Notes: generated by a model not told the origin, from the letters alone. 64,000 nucleotides of DNA from Symbiodinium natans (GCA_905221605.1 CAJNDS010000780.1:418602-482601), one strand, 5' to 3'; positions 1 to 10,913 are shown, counted from the first letter of the stretch. Numbers and translations: made by a program.

Positions 1-230
1 ACTCCAGACTCCAGATTTCCAGAAAAAATCTGGAGTACCCGGGCCCCGGACTCCAGACTCCAGATTTCCAGAAAAAATCTGGAGTACCCCCAGACTCCAG
101 ACTCCAGATTTCCGTACCCCCAGACTCCAGACTCCAGATTTCCAGAAAAAATCTGGAGTACCTCCAGACTCCAGACTCCAGATTTCCAAAAAAAATCTGG
201 AGTACCGGGACTCTGGACTCCAGATTCTGG
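1..230. repeat. 49-bp hairpin satellite, inverted arm
   Basis: About four to five copies of the 49-bp unit that fills 231-823, here in reverse-complement orientation. The first two starts are 49 bp apart (1 and 50); later copies are truncated or mutated, for example near 100-120, where the hairpin half is missing. Each full unit contains the inverted pair ACTCCAGATTT / AAATCTGGAGT, so each can fold alone. The switch in orientation lies near 205-260. The array continues off the left edge of the window. Confidence 0.95.
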
Positions 231-823
231 AGTCTGTAATCTGGAGTCTGGGGCCGCGAGTACTCCAGATTTTTTCTGGAAATCTGGAGTCTGGAGTCCG
301 GGGCCCGGGTACTCCAGATTTTTTCTGGAAATCTGGAGTCTGGAGTCCGGGGCCCGGGTACTCCAGATTTTTTCTGGAAATCTGGAGTCTGGAGTCCGGG
401 GCCCGGGTACTCCAGATTTTTTCTGGAAATCTGGAGTCTGGAGTCCGGGGCCCGGGTACTCCAGATTTTTTCTGGAAATCTGGAGTCTGGAGTCCGGGGC
501 CCGGGTACTCCAGATTTTTTCTGGAAATCTGGAGTCTGGAGTCCGGGGCCCGGGTACTCCAGATTTTTTCTGGAAATCTGGAGTCTGGAGTCCGGGGCCC
601 GGGTACTCCAGATTTTTTCTGGAAATCTGGAGTCTGGAGTCCGGGGCCCGGGTACTCCAGATTTTTTCTGGAAATCTGGAGTCTGGAGTCCGGGGCCGGG
701 TACTCCAGATTTTTTCTGGAAATCTGGAGTCTGGAGTCCGGGGCCCGGGTACTCCAGATTTTTTCTGGAAATCTGGAGTCTGGAGTCCGGGGCCCGGGTA
801 CTCCAGATTTTTTCTGGAAATCT
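231..823. repeat. 49-bp hairpin satellite, direct arm (12 starts)
   Basis: Unit starts (TACTCCAG) occur at 261, 310, 359, 408, 457, 506, 555, 604, 653, 701, 750 and 799. The period is 49 bp except for one 48-bp unit that lost a C near 695. Copies are almost identical, suggesting recent amplification or homogenisation. Each unit has an 11-bp perfect inverted repeat around a short loop, plus a GC-rich palindromic spacer (CCGGGGCCCGGG). The array ends abruptly inside a unit and joins telomere-like sequence at about 824. Confidence 0.97.
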
Positions 824-2150
824 AGTGTTTAGGGTTTAGTGTGTAGGTTTCAGGGTTTAGTGTTTTGTGTTTAGGGTTGAGTGTTAAGTTTAGGTTTTAG
901 GGTTTAGGGTCAAGCGGCTCGGCTAAAACCCAAATAAAACCCTAAACTCTGAAATCCAAACAGTAAGCATCTGAAACCCCGACGGGTTTTTGGTTTCAGG
1001 TTTAGATTTAGTAGGGCTCGAGGTTCTGGCCTTGGGGTTTACTGTTTAGGGTTTAGGGTTTAGTGTCTAATGTTTAGGGTTTAGTTTGAAATGTTTAAGG
1101 TTTAGTTTTTGGGTTAAGTGCTTAAGTGTTTAGGGTTTCGTGCTAAGTGTTTGGTTTGTGCTAAGGGCTTAGTGTTAAGTTTTTAGGGTTAGTGTTTAGG
1201 GTTTAGTGTTGAGGGTTTCGGGTTTGGGTTTTAGGTTAAGGGTTTTAAGGATGTTTACAAATTTAAATGATCTGGGGAAGGCACCGGGGCTGCCCGAGAC
1301 CATTGACAACTTAAAAAATCCTTCTGTTTAGGCTTTAGGGTTTAGTGTGTAGGGTTTAGTGTGTAATGGTTAGGGTTTAGTTTGTAGGGTGTAGTGTTTA
1401 AGTGATTAGGGTTTAGTGTTTAGGAAGGGTTTAGTGCTTAAGTGTTTAGGGTTTCGTGTTCAGTGTTTGGGGTTCGTGCTAAGGGCGTAGTGTTAAGCTT
1501 TTCGGGTTAGTGTTTACGCTGGTGTTTAGGGTTCAGTGCTAAGGGTTTCGGCTTTTTTTGGGTTAAGGGTTTAGCGTGTAGGGTTTAGTGTGTAATGTTT
1601 AGGGTTTAGTAATTAGGGGTGCTTAGGTGTTTAGGGTTTCCTGTTAAGTGTTTGGGGTTTGTGCTTAGGGCTTAGTGTTAAGTTTTTAGGGTTAGTGTTT
1701 AGGGTCTGGTGCTGAGTGTTTAGGGTTTAGTAGTGCTTAAGTGTTTAGGGTTTCGTGTCAAGTGTTTGGGGTTTGTGGGCCTAGTGTTAAGTTTTTAGGG
1801 TTAGTGTTTAGGGTCTAGTGCTGAGTGTTTAGGGTTTAGTGTTAAGGGTTTCGGGTTTGGTTTTTTGGATTTAGGGTTTTAAGGATGTTTACTAGTGTTC
1901 AGGGTTTAGTGTGTAGGGTTTAGTGTGTAATGTTCAGGGTTTAGTTTTTAGGGTGTAGTGTTTGAGTGTTTAGGGTTTCGTGTTTAGGGTCTAGTGCTTA
2001 AGTGTTTAGGGTTTCATGTTAAGTGCTTGGGGTTTGTGCTAAGGGCTTAGTGTTAAGTTTTTGGGTTAGTGTTTAGGGTCTGGTGCTGAGTGTTTAGGGT
2101 TTAGAGCTAAGGGTTTCGGGGATGGATTTTAGGGTGAAGGGGTTTGAGGG
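824..2150. repeat. degenerate TTTAGGG telomere-like block
   Basis: Dense variants of TTTAGGG (GTTTAGGGTTTAGTG, TAGTGTTTAGGG and similar) run for about 1.3 kb. Higher-order repetition is visible: the phrase TTAAGTGTTTAGGGTTTCGTG recurs with small changes. The G-rich strand is the + strand, which would point a real telomere to the right, into the window. This is therefore better read as interstitial or scrambled subtelomeric DNA than as the chromosome end. No gene seen. Confidence 0.9.
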
Positions 2151-2750
2151 TTTTTGCAAGTTTACATGATCTGGGGAAGGCACTGGGGCTTCCCCAGACC
2201 CACCTAAACATTAAAAATCCTTAAAATCTTATAAAAATCTTTAAGCTTCTGTTTAAGCATTCTCACGGTTATGAAGGTTTTAAGCCGTTTAAGCCTTTTT
2301 AAAGACCTTAAATTGCTTACGTATTTAAGTGGCTGCCCTTTGCGGAATTTTAGAGATTGTTGAAGTTGCCAATGGTCTGGAGAAGCCCCGGTGCCTTCCC
2401 CAGACAATATAAAATTTTGAAAATCCGTAAAACCCTGAAATTCTTACAGTTGTAAATGGCTGTCCTTTTAAAGTTTAAAGATTTTCGGATGTTCAATTCT
2501 AAAATCCGTCACTTCCTTAATTTTAAACGGCTGCCCGTTTTAAATTTTAAAGAATTTTAGACTTTTAAGGGATAAACGTTTCGAGGTTGTTAAGGGCTTT
2601 AAAGCCTTTTAAGATCCTTTAAATCTTGAAAATTTTGAAAGGCTTTAAATACCTTAAAGCCCTTCAAATTTGAAAAGGGCTGCCCCTTTTAAGGATCTTT
2701 AAAATTGCAAATGGTCTGGGGAAGCCCCGGTGCCTTCCACAGATCATCTA
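1255..2750. repeat. four copies of a dispersed hairpin element
   Basis: A short element with core TCTGGGGAAG-N9-CTTCCCCAGA occurs at about 1269-1303 and 2168-2202 in one orientation and at about 2372-2407 and 2709-2745 in the other. The copy at 2170-2199 has a perfect 10-bp stem. Flanks are partly shared (TTTACA…AATGA before the core and an AAAATCC-like tail), so the mobile or duplicated unit is longer than the hairpin, perhaps 70-100 bp. It is embedded in both the TTTAGGG block and the AT-rich block. Confidence 0.8.
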
Positions 2751-2900
2751 AATTTTTACAAACCCCTAAAACCTAAAACCCTGAAAAGCCTTAAGCTTCT
2801 AAATGGCTACCCTTCTAAAATTTTATAGAGCCGCAAAACACAAGTTTCAGAAGCAAAATGCACATAAAAAAACACTAGTGTTTTTATAGAGGATAATATA
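2205..2900. repeat. AT-rich low-complexity block
   Basis: A/T-rich sequence made of repeated phrases such as TTTTAAAG, CCTTTAAA and GGCTGCCC. It contains two inverted copies of the hairpin element and no convincing coding frame. A perfect palindrome AAAAACACTAGTGTTTTT lies at 2868-2885. Confidence 0.7.
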
Positions 2901-3157
2901 ATAGAGCTTTTTGTATTCCAGTGCAGTTTTTACTGCATTTTTCCGGTGAAAAAACAGAAAATCAGACAAAGACGAAGACAGGAAAACCATAGGTGTGGAT
3001 CATGGGGGGGGGGCTGACCATCATAGTATATCGGGGCTCTTCCTTTGCAAAGAACTGGTCCATCATGTTCATGCTTTGGTAATATTGTTCTGCTGCTTTA
3101 TCAGCAGCATTTTCGTGGGTTTTCTCGTCGTTGGTGCACGCGCGAACCCTGGAGTCG

Positions 3158-3215
3158 CAGTTTAGGGTTTAGGGTTTACGGTTTAGGGTTTAGGGTTTAG
3201 GGTTTTGATGTGTGA
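3158..3215. repeat. short TTTAGGG array
   Basis: About seven TTTAGGG units, one with the variant TTTACGG. Same strand orientation as the block at 824-2150. Confidence 0.9.
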
Positions 3216-3219
3216 GAAA

Positions 3220-5100
3220 GAGTGTTGGTTTCTTTGCAAGCTTCAGTGTCAAGCAAGAGGAACATCTCACAGAGATGGCGTCTATGAGCGAGTAACAACT
3301 GGACCAAACACGCGAACGCCTGCCATGTAGCTCCAGGGTAATTTTCCAAAACCAAGACAACGTTTTTTTTGCATGAAACGCAGCAACCATCGGCGATGCG
3401 AAGCCTTTATTGTTTGTGTTTAGACACTAGTAGGCCTTTAAAAAGTACACGCTCTCTCAGACAGCTCTCAGGTGATGGCGACGCCTTTGACCTTGGCGCC
3501 TTCCTCGCTCGTGTCGGCTGCCTACTTGCCGGTGCATTGGACGTTTGGTGCGCAGCCTGAAGATCCACAGGCTGCGCTGCAGGCAAGTGCCAACCCAGAC
3601 GAAAGCGCACACATGAACCGGCAAGCCGTATAATGATCATACATCGCCTTAGCTCGCCCTGCGGAAGTTCCTCGCGCATGACTATAGTACGGAGGACGAA
3701 TCTCCCAAATGTACATAAATCTTGAGCTCAGGGTGGCCTGAATAAAGCGCATCCTCAACACAAATTGATCCTGGCGAGGGTCTGTGATGGGGCCCTCTCA
3801 CACGACGAGCCCTAGCAGCCCTAGCAGGTTGATGGTGGCTTTTATTCCTCACACATCGAAGAGGTGTTCAATGTAGCAGCGTCTCCAACCTCTCACTGCG
3901 AGGCGCACGCAGCCCGCGCAGCTCCCCGGGGGTGTGGCGTGCCTCGGCAACTGAAAAGTGCGTCTCGGAGGGACTTGGGCTGAGAGTTTAGGATCATGCG
4001 GTTTCGGAAGACAGGGGGGGGGAGCCCAGCCCATGAGATGACACCATGCGGAATCCACCAGAAGAGTTTCCGATGTGTTTTCATGACTTTTCGGTTTGCA
4101 TGTTCCAGGGTTCCACAGAATTTTATAATTTGGGATTCTCTGAAGGGCTGTGGCGTCTTCGTTGCGGTCGTGAATGGGTTTTGGTGTTGAGGTTCAGGCT
4201 TCGACCTTGTACACTGGGGTTAGCAGCTTAGCACTACTAGTCCTTTCATGCACACGCACGCACGCTTGCAGCTTCCAGGGCCCATGCCAACCAGTGACAG
4301 ATTTTGCAGGTTCTGGGATGTTAAAGTGGTTTTGGGCGGATCAACACCAAGACTAAGTCCCTCCTTTGGTTGTCTCTGTGCTGTACCCCAGTATAAGCAT
4401 CCTGCCATACAACAGGACAGTCCCTGGCGCGCCAGTGATGGCACAGATGACTCCATGGGGTTTGAGGCAACGCCGGCCCAAACAAGCCCGAAGCCCTGCC
4501 GAGGGGTCGAGGCACATCTTTTTGCACGCCCGGTGCTGCAGCATGTGCATGTGGGGTCACCCTGTGTGAGTCTGGCTGCGGAGTAACTTTGCGCCCCTTT
4601 GGTGGACTCGTGACGCTGCGCGGTCGCCATAAGGCATCGAGTCGGATGGATTTGCTTTTCGAGTGCCCTAGTCGTAAGGCCACAAGGCCTCCAAGCTTTT
4701 GGTACCTGGGAGATGACACAGTGACAGCGGCATGCTTTTGTATCAAGATCAGTCAACAATTGCCTTGCCTTGTACCAGTGTGCATCGAACCCCTCTGATC
4801 TTTGGCCTACAGGCTGCCACAGGCACCGGGACAACAGCAGCTTGGCACCCGGAGCCAGGGTTGCTGCTGCTTTCTGTTTCGGTTTCGTTGTTTTTGGTTG
4901 CGGGCTTTGGGGAGGGGATGCTGGACTGTAGTTTTCCAAAGGTTCTGCAGTTTTTTTCCTTCTGTCTTGTGCTTATGATGCTGAAACACGAAGTCTAGTG
5001 CAGCCCCCCGGGCTGCCCGCCAACACTTATAGCTGGAAGGCTCGCCTACGCATCTGCGCATCGGGCTCCCCCGCACCATGGTGCCGAAAAATCGAAGGAT
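3220..5100. other. no confidently supported gene
   Basis: No recognisable protein or RNA gene. A long minus-strand open frame at 4220-4939 has a low-complexity, arginine- and serine-rich translation with no domain. On the + strand a short segment near 4690-4795 (PSFWYLGDDTVTAACFCIK) has coding-like composition and could be an upstream exon of the 5.1-6.1 kb candidate gene, but no splice pair fixes it. Confidence 0.4.
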
Positions 5101-5120
5101 CATGTGGAGGAGACCTACAC

Positions 5121-6092
5121 ATGGCAGGGTTTTTTGATGCAGAATGGGACGCGCAGTTCTCGCGACACGGTGCTGTGAAAAGGCGCGATTCAAAGGCCAA
5201 GCGAGCACAAGTGCATGCGATCTGCTAAACTTCCTGAAGCCCCTTGGTGAGGTTTCAGCCATTGATGTCCCCGCGGCCAAGCAGATTGTCCCAGGATTGC
5301 CAAGGGAGGGCTTATATAGCCTGTTTTTTTTGGGGCTCAGCTTTAAGATATCTGGGTGGGGAGCATCATTGGTGGGCTTGTGGGCTTTGTGAATGCGTTT
5401 GCGGTGCAGCAGGTGTTTGCTCCCTGGCAAGTTGTCCCAACCATTGCTGAACAGCCTGTACTCTCTCACCATCAGCCACGCGCGTCAACCGAGCCTAAAA
5501 CGAATCATAAGGTTTGGATCCGCTCGGCGCTCGTAAAAGCCCTATGGTCACCCCAAAGTCCACCTGTCCCAGCACACCCCAAAGTTGAGAACATGGCATG
5601 TGGATCTTGAGCAGAATTGGCATGCGCACCTTCATCTATGTGCATCTTCATGCGCCACCCATATGGAGACCCCCTGCAAAACAGAAGAGCCCCCCAGGTC
5701 CTCGCACCCACTTGAGCTCAGGGCCCTGCGGCTTCTCAACAGGTCAAACAAAAAGCAAAAGCATCTGAGGAGCCACCGGGCCAGCGCTTGCAAGTCGTGC
5801 TGGAATCTAAGTCGCCGAAGCAGCGCTGGCTTTGACACTCTTGGATCATGTTTCAGAAAGTTTCGGGGATAATTCGGGTGTGGAGTTGCCAAAGGGGGCT
5901 TCCGGTAGAGAGTTCTCATATAGAGGCTGCAAGAATTAGGAAGCGTGTGGGCCGTGTTGGGTTCCGCAGACTCATGCAGAATCGGTGCGTCCTGTTGCTA
6001 CTGTCTGGGTCCGGCACTTGGCCCCCGGCTGTGGGGTCTTTGATGCCAAGAGCGAGACTGATCTTGCGCTCTGGAAGCCAGAACAACTTAGA
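5121..6092 (+). CDS. candidate multi-exon gene, function unknown
   Basis: Several short segments with coding-like composition lie in series on the + strand. Those with plausible splice sites are 5128-5182 (or from an ATG at 5121; peptide FFDAEWDAQFSRHGAVK), 5240-5306 (PLGEVSAIDVPAAKQIVPGL), 5348-5412 (hydrophobic, IWVGSIIGGLVGFVNAFAVQ, one likely membrane segment, followed by GT), 5743-5824 (lysine-rich, after a good CAG acceptor) and 5980-6092 (VWVRHLAPGCGVFDAKSETD, followed by a GC donor). Phases do not all match, so exons are missing or borders are off. I recognise no family. The hydrophobic exon suggests a membrane-associated protein. This is inference from composition only. Confidence 0.4.
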
Positions 6093-6429
6093 GCAACTCC
6101 TGACAAGTCGAGCCATCGAGGCTCTTTCTATACCCAAGCCCTACATCGCAAGAGCACTTCAGCACCGAAACTCAGCACCCGGGCTCTTCTGCTTTGCCCC
6201 TGGAACTCAGCATGTAAATATTAAAGATAGAATCGGAGCACTGTGTCTGACACAGTCTAGAGGTTTTCGTGCCTAAAGGCACAAACCCCTAAAGCCGAGA
6301 GGAATAGAAAGCAACGACGTGTATTGCCCAAGTGAGCGCACGCGCCGATCTCGGAAGCTTTCCGTCTGAGTATAAGAGTTCTCTTGAGAGCAAAGGCTGC
6401 CACTATCCCCACCATCCCTACCATCCCCA

Positions 6430-6930
6430 CTCCCTTCCCCAGGCCGCCACAGGCTCCACAGGTCTCGCCCGCTGCGGCCATGGCTTCAGCGGCGATGAAA
6501 GCCACGGCCAGGGCCCCAAAGCGCAGCGACTGGGAGCCCTCCGGAAGTCGAAGTTTAGAGGCGCGCATGATGGCGCATTATAAGCATCTCAATGCCGGCC
6601 AAGGCGAACATGACGCCATCGACCGCGCCAGTCGTGTGCTTACCAGCGCTTGGATTGTAAGCCGAGGCGTATGAACAAGAATATCGGAACAATACGACTT
6701 CCCAGGCTGTCTGAAACTTCCAACACGCTGAGTGCTTTTAATGGTCATTTTCTGAGCGCAGAGAGATGGCCGCCCGGGTCTTTGTGCTGACGATTGTATG
6801 GCTTTGGCGCGAGGGGTGGGGGGGGGTGGGGATCCTTCCTTCAAAGATATTGGAGTCATCGCTGTTGGCCTTGCTGTTGCAGCGCATGTGTTGGGAGTTT
6901 TGGTAGTGCCATCCGGTACTTGCGTAGGGA
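6430..6930 (+). CDS. possible exons, unknown
   Basis: Two weak candidates. The first, about 6480-6650, reads DWEPSGSRSLEARMMAHYKH and onward on the + strand, but the opposite strand is also open and hydrophobic, so orientation is uncertain. The second, about 6848-6920, encodes one likely membrane helix (DIGVIAVGLAVAAHVLGVLV) between an AAAG acceptor and a GGTACT donor. They may be part of the preceding candidate gene. A G-rich run lies between them at 6819-6834. Confidence 0.25.
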
Positions 6931-7417
6931 TGAAGGTGTCTAACAAAGCCCTTGCCAGTCGTTTCGCCTGTCGCGAGCTGGAAAATCTTCAGGTCAAAAT
7001 CGTTCTATTGAAAGTGCAGTTTGCCCAGGTGCTGAGCTACTCTGGCCGGTCAGTGAGCCCTGCCCCTGTTGCCACAGGCAGGGCGAAGGAAGGGGCTCCA
7101 AGAGTTTAAGCCATGGAGCCTTGTGTCTTGGGCATTCGAGCAAGAATATCCTTAGTTGGAGCTTAATTAGGGACACTCAGACTTTTCTGTTGGACATATT
7201 GAGAGGTAAATAAATGTCTTGAAGCCGCCGCCTAACTTGTGCAGCCGTGCGGTGCTCCATTGTCTTGTGGGTGTTATCCTTGGCCTCTGTATGTGGCTAA
7301 CACAGTCTTGTTCCGCGTCCCTAAGCTGAAACCGATGACAAACCGCCAAGGCGTTGTTTCGAGCATTTCGCGTCCTGAATGAACCAACCCTCGATATGCA
7401 CCATCATTCGCTGGAGC

Positions 7418-7437
7418 CCCCCCCCCCCCCCCCCCCC
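7418..7437. repeat. poly-C tract
   Basis: Uninterrupted run of about 20 C between unrelated sequences. One of many long G or C homopolymers in this window. Confidence 0.95.
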
Positions 7438-7800
7438 AAAGATACTGTATCTAGTACAGGTCTTCAGGGTTAGACGTGCAAAAAACATCAAAAAACAAAG
7501 TGTGCCGTTAAACAATAAAAATGACTAATCTACCCACCTGAGTAGCTTCGGTGAGGGTTCAAGGGTTCATGGGCTTGACTGAATGGTGCATCCGAAGGCA
7601 AGGCCAGGCAACCTGCCACGCCACCACCATTGGCTTGGCGCCCAGCTTTCCCGGGAGGCTGTTGGGGTTTCGCTCCTTACCTTGGGTGTTTGGGCGTATG
7701 GTGCTCGTGAATTCTTCGTCCGTCATGGTTCACAGGCCTTTAATAGCAAAACTGTTGCACAATCTTTCGCAGCAAACGTAAGGCCGGGCCAGGTGCCAAG

Positions 7801-7998
7801 GTCAACCTTTCCGAGCAACTTAAACACACCCTAAGGGCGGCGCCATGTCGAGAAGCTCGAAGTTGCGTGAGGCGAACTTGAAGACGATCCAAGAGAAGAG
7901 CCAACCTTCCCGAACAACTCAAACACAGCCTGAGCGCGACGCCATGGCGAGAGAGGCGAAGTCGCGTGAGCAGGACTTGAACAGGATCCGAGAGTATA
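7801..7998. repeat. 99-bp in-frame tandem duplication
   Basis: The sequence starting at 7801 (GTCAACCTTTCCGAGCAACT) is repeated at 7900 with a few substitutions, including the ATGTCGAG/ATGGCGAG start-like motif and the AAGTTGCGTGAG/AAGTCGCGTGAG segment. The 99-bp offset equals 33 codons. The duplication covers the 5' end of the ARM-TIR gene, so two alternative in-frame start codons exist (7845 and 7944). Confidence 0.85.
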
Positions 7999-9478
7999 TC
8001 CGAAAGCTGAAAGACCCGGACTGGAACGTGATCTGGAAGGGGGATGCTGCGTTGAAGTTGGCCGAGTTGTGCTCGAGCGACGCAGGCAGGAGGGCCATCG
8101 AGGCCGAAGGCGGCTTGCCGCCCCTCATACAGTTGCTGCAGACGGGCCACGCTACGCCGAACAGCTATGCTGCCTGCGCTCTATGCGGTTTGGCAAAGGA
8201 CGCCCAGATTGCCCAGGCCATCGTGGACTGTGGCGGCCGCGGACCGCTGGAGGCGATGGCCAATTACAGCGGGGAGGATTATTTCTGGGAAGGAGCGGCG
8301 GAGAATGCTCGGCAAGCTCTGAAGCATTTGCCCAAGGACGCTCCAGATGCATCTGGTGGGTCCGGTTCGGCGCTCAGCTCTGAGGTGAAAGCCTTGGATA
8401 CGAGAAGCAAGGAAGAGCAGAGTAAAGCTGCGGAAGCACCTTGTGGGTCTGCCCCAAAGCGGGTCAAGGCTGAAGTGAAGGCCTTGGAGAGCGGCAACTC
8501 TGACGAGCAATGCAAAGCTGCAGAGCAGCTTGGAAGCTGGGCATCCACATCCAATGAGAACCGCAGTGCCATCATCCAAGCTGGGGGAGCTGAAGCACTT
8601 GTGGCCTTAGTGGTTAATGGCACTGAGGATGCGAAATGGCACGCTGCCAGGGCCATCCGAAATCTGGCCAACCATGCCGAGGCCAAAGCAAGCATCCTGA
8701 AAGCTGATGGCATAGCTGTGCTGACCCCCTTCGCGAAGCATGGGAAAGGGAAACTCAAAGAGGCAGCCAGTGAAGCTCTCAATTTGCTTTCCGTGGCAGA
8801 GGCAGTGGCAGACGCCAAGCCATTAGTAGAACCAGTTCCAACTCCGATCCCAACTGGCGAAGGCACACGGGTAGCTATGTTCTCTGCCAGATTCGATGGA
8901 GGTCCCGTGGAGCAGACTCTCGGACTTGACATACCTTTTGTTTGGCAGTGCTCTATTCATGTCTTATCTTAGTCACTCAACAGTCAACATTTGGTGTTAT
9001 CAGACCGGCCCAAGAAATTCTTAGGAGATTCCGAAAAGTCTTCAGCATACTTCGAGAGCACAAGTATGATGTTTTGATGGTTGCTGCCGATGCTGGTCAG
9101 AGCTTTGGGGATCTGACCACAGAATACTTGGGTCGGCTTCAGAAGGAACGCGGCACCATGCTGGCAGTGTGTACAAGGCATTATGGTGAGATGACCGCGT
9201 CGGCGTACTCCTCCCACAAGGAGCTCAAGTTTGCATTGGACTATGAGAACGATGTGAAAGTCCTGCCGCTCAAAGTCGAAGATACATACCCGCCACAGCC
9301 ACCAGGTGGCCCAGAGCACAAGTACGACAAAAAGTGCTTGGCTCAAGGCTACATTCTTAGCATTTTCAAGCCAAGTGTTGTTTACTTGGATTGCCAAGGC
9401 AAATCCGAGGCAGACGTAGCAGCTGACATTGCCAAGGAGTTGCGGAAGCTGAAAGCGGCCTCCAGGGTCTCAGATTAA
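7845..9478 (+). CDS. armadillo-repeat protein with C-terminal TIR-like domain
   Basis: The frame 7845-8972 gives two armadillo-like blocks (about residues 60-155 and 206-318; motifs such as GGLPPLIQLLQ, YAACALCGLAKD, AGGAEALVALVVNG) joined by a charged linker. The end of this frame and a second frame to 9478 together resemble a TIR fold: FSARFDGG start, DVLMVAADAGQSFGD, then MLAVCTRHYGEM…SSHKEL, then VKVLPL. The Glu of HKEL (codon 9221-9223) lines up with the catalytic Glu of TIR NADases. The frames join if a GC-AG intron at about 8945-9024 is removed (phases match; 517 residues). The first ATG is 7845, but a 33-residue duplication leaves 7944 possible. The ARM blocks are clear; TIR assignment is by motif only. 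If correct, the layout resembles SARM1 without SAM domains. Confidence 0.75.
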
Positions 9479-10910
9479 GACCCAAAGTTTCCATGGCACA
9501 AAGCTCCGATAGTCATTCGGGCATGGGTCGATATGTGAGAAGATGCCTCAATCTGGACTACAACCAAAGTGGTGATTTACAGTCCCCAATAATGTCTTCC
9601 ATACTCTTCCATTCAGTTTTTTGGATGTTCAGTCAGGTACGAGGGTGAAATGACCCACGCCCAAAATTTGTGTCGACCGTATGCTTCCCCTCGTCGTAGA
9701 GTCGTCTCACCCTTGAAGGTTGTGCTTTCTTTCATTGCCCTTTGCAAGAAAACACGAGCCAACACCTATCCCAGAGCATGTACCGACCAGGCCATCAGGC
9801 TGTGAGACCGCAAGCCATAACTCGAAGCGACACGTCGGAGCTTTCCATGCACTCAAGCCCCGCCCAGTAAACTACAAAGTCTAAGCAATACTTGGGTGAG
9901 TGTGAAGTAATACTTGGATGAATTCCCTCTTCTCCCTGCTAAACCTGAACCCTAAAGCCCATAAGCCCGAAACTGGTGAAAGCATGCCGGTGATCTTAAT
10001 CAGTTCCTGCGGCGCGGTTAGTCCATCTACCGGAGCGAAAAAAGCTGGAGATTGGGTTGAGCCTTGTGTAGTGGCCAAATGGCGCGAAAGAATCACTTAC
10101 CTGCTGAACTCTAATTACAGCCCGACAGTTGAGACGACTTTTCGCAATCATTGCCTTGCAGTGCGTCCGACAGGTCAGCTAGGCAGGTGACAGAAAAACT
10201 GTGAGCTCTAAACCCGCGCGTGAGAGTGAGCGACGAAACCCGATAAACCCCGAACCCAAACTCTACAAACCTGGCCTGCCTGTGCGCGAGCGAGAGGGTG
10301 GAAACCCTGTCAACCCTACAGACCCCAAACCATGCTTCCGAAACCCTTCACAAAAGGCCATAAAGACTTTCTTCCCAAGGTGCCTGCCGCACTCGGCTCG
10401 GCTTTCCGCTCTCCCTCCGAAGGACGCATCGGCACACCACCCAGTCTTGCCAGGCCTCAGGCGGGTCTAACCGGCCCATGCTCCCAAAAGAACAGCTTTA
10501 GTGAGGCCTTCGTGAGGCTGAGGGAATGTGGGCCGGTTGAAGGCCCCTTGGTTCCTAATGAAGTGCTCCCAGGTTTAAACCAGTGTACTTGGTTGGTCTT
10601 AAGTTGAGGCCTTGCTTTTGAACTTGGGTCTCTGTCATGGTATATTCTAAAAAGATTGTCATGACCGCTCACTGATCCAAACCTCAAATAGATCAAGCAG
10701 TTGGGAGGTTCGGGTGCGAAAGCCCCCCTAATCACAGCCCTGCAGAGTTCCTTTGGAAGTTTATGTACCTTTCCCGCTCGAGGAGACGCATTTCAGGGGT
10801 CACTGATTAGGGTTGGTTGCACTTTGGAAGATTTTGGGTGTTGTGCATATGCCAAATCTGATGTTCAGGGTGCACATGTAGGCCGCCTGGTTTGCAAGGG
10901 TTTGGACTTG
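9479..10910. other. intergenic, little supported
   Basis: The first part (9479-9910) is presumably 3' UTR and spacer of the ARM-TIR gene, with no repeat or RNA signal. 10,190-10,900 contains only low-complexity, Pro/Lys/Arg-rich frames (PINPEPKLYKPGL-like) that I do not consider coding. Confidence 0.4.
9918..10190 (+). CDS. open frame, possible exon(s), unknown
   Basis: A 90-codon open frame with coding-like stretches (GAVSPSTGAKKAGDWVEPCV, VAKWRERITYLLN). There is no recognised domain and no independent support. It could be an exon of an unrecognised gene or chance. Confidence 0.25.
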   Translation: MNSLFSLLNLNPKAHKPETGESMPVILISSCGAVSPSTGAKKAGDWVEPCVVAKWRERITYLLNSNYSPTVETTFRNHCLAVRPTGQLGR

Positions 10911-10913
10911 AGG

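Noticed and set aside
1-823. CRISPR array
   Set aside because: Units are contiguous 49-bp repeats without unique spacers, in a eukaryotic context.
824-2150. Chromosome-end telomere
   Set aside because: The repeat is degenerate, and its G-rich strand points into the window rather than to the left end.
4220-4939. 239-codon minus-strand open frame
   Set aside because: The translation is low complexity (Ser, Arg, Thr, Cys scattered), with no domain and no strand support. Frames of this length are expected by chance in 64 kb at this GC content.
8279-8932. 217-codon minus-strand frame
   Set aside because: Antisense shadow of the ARM-TIR coding region.
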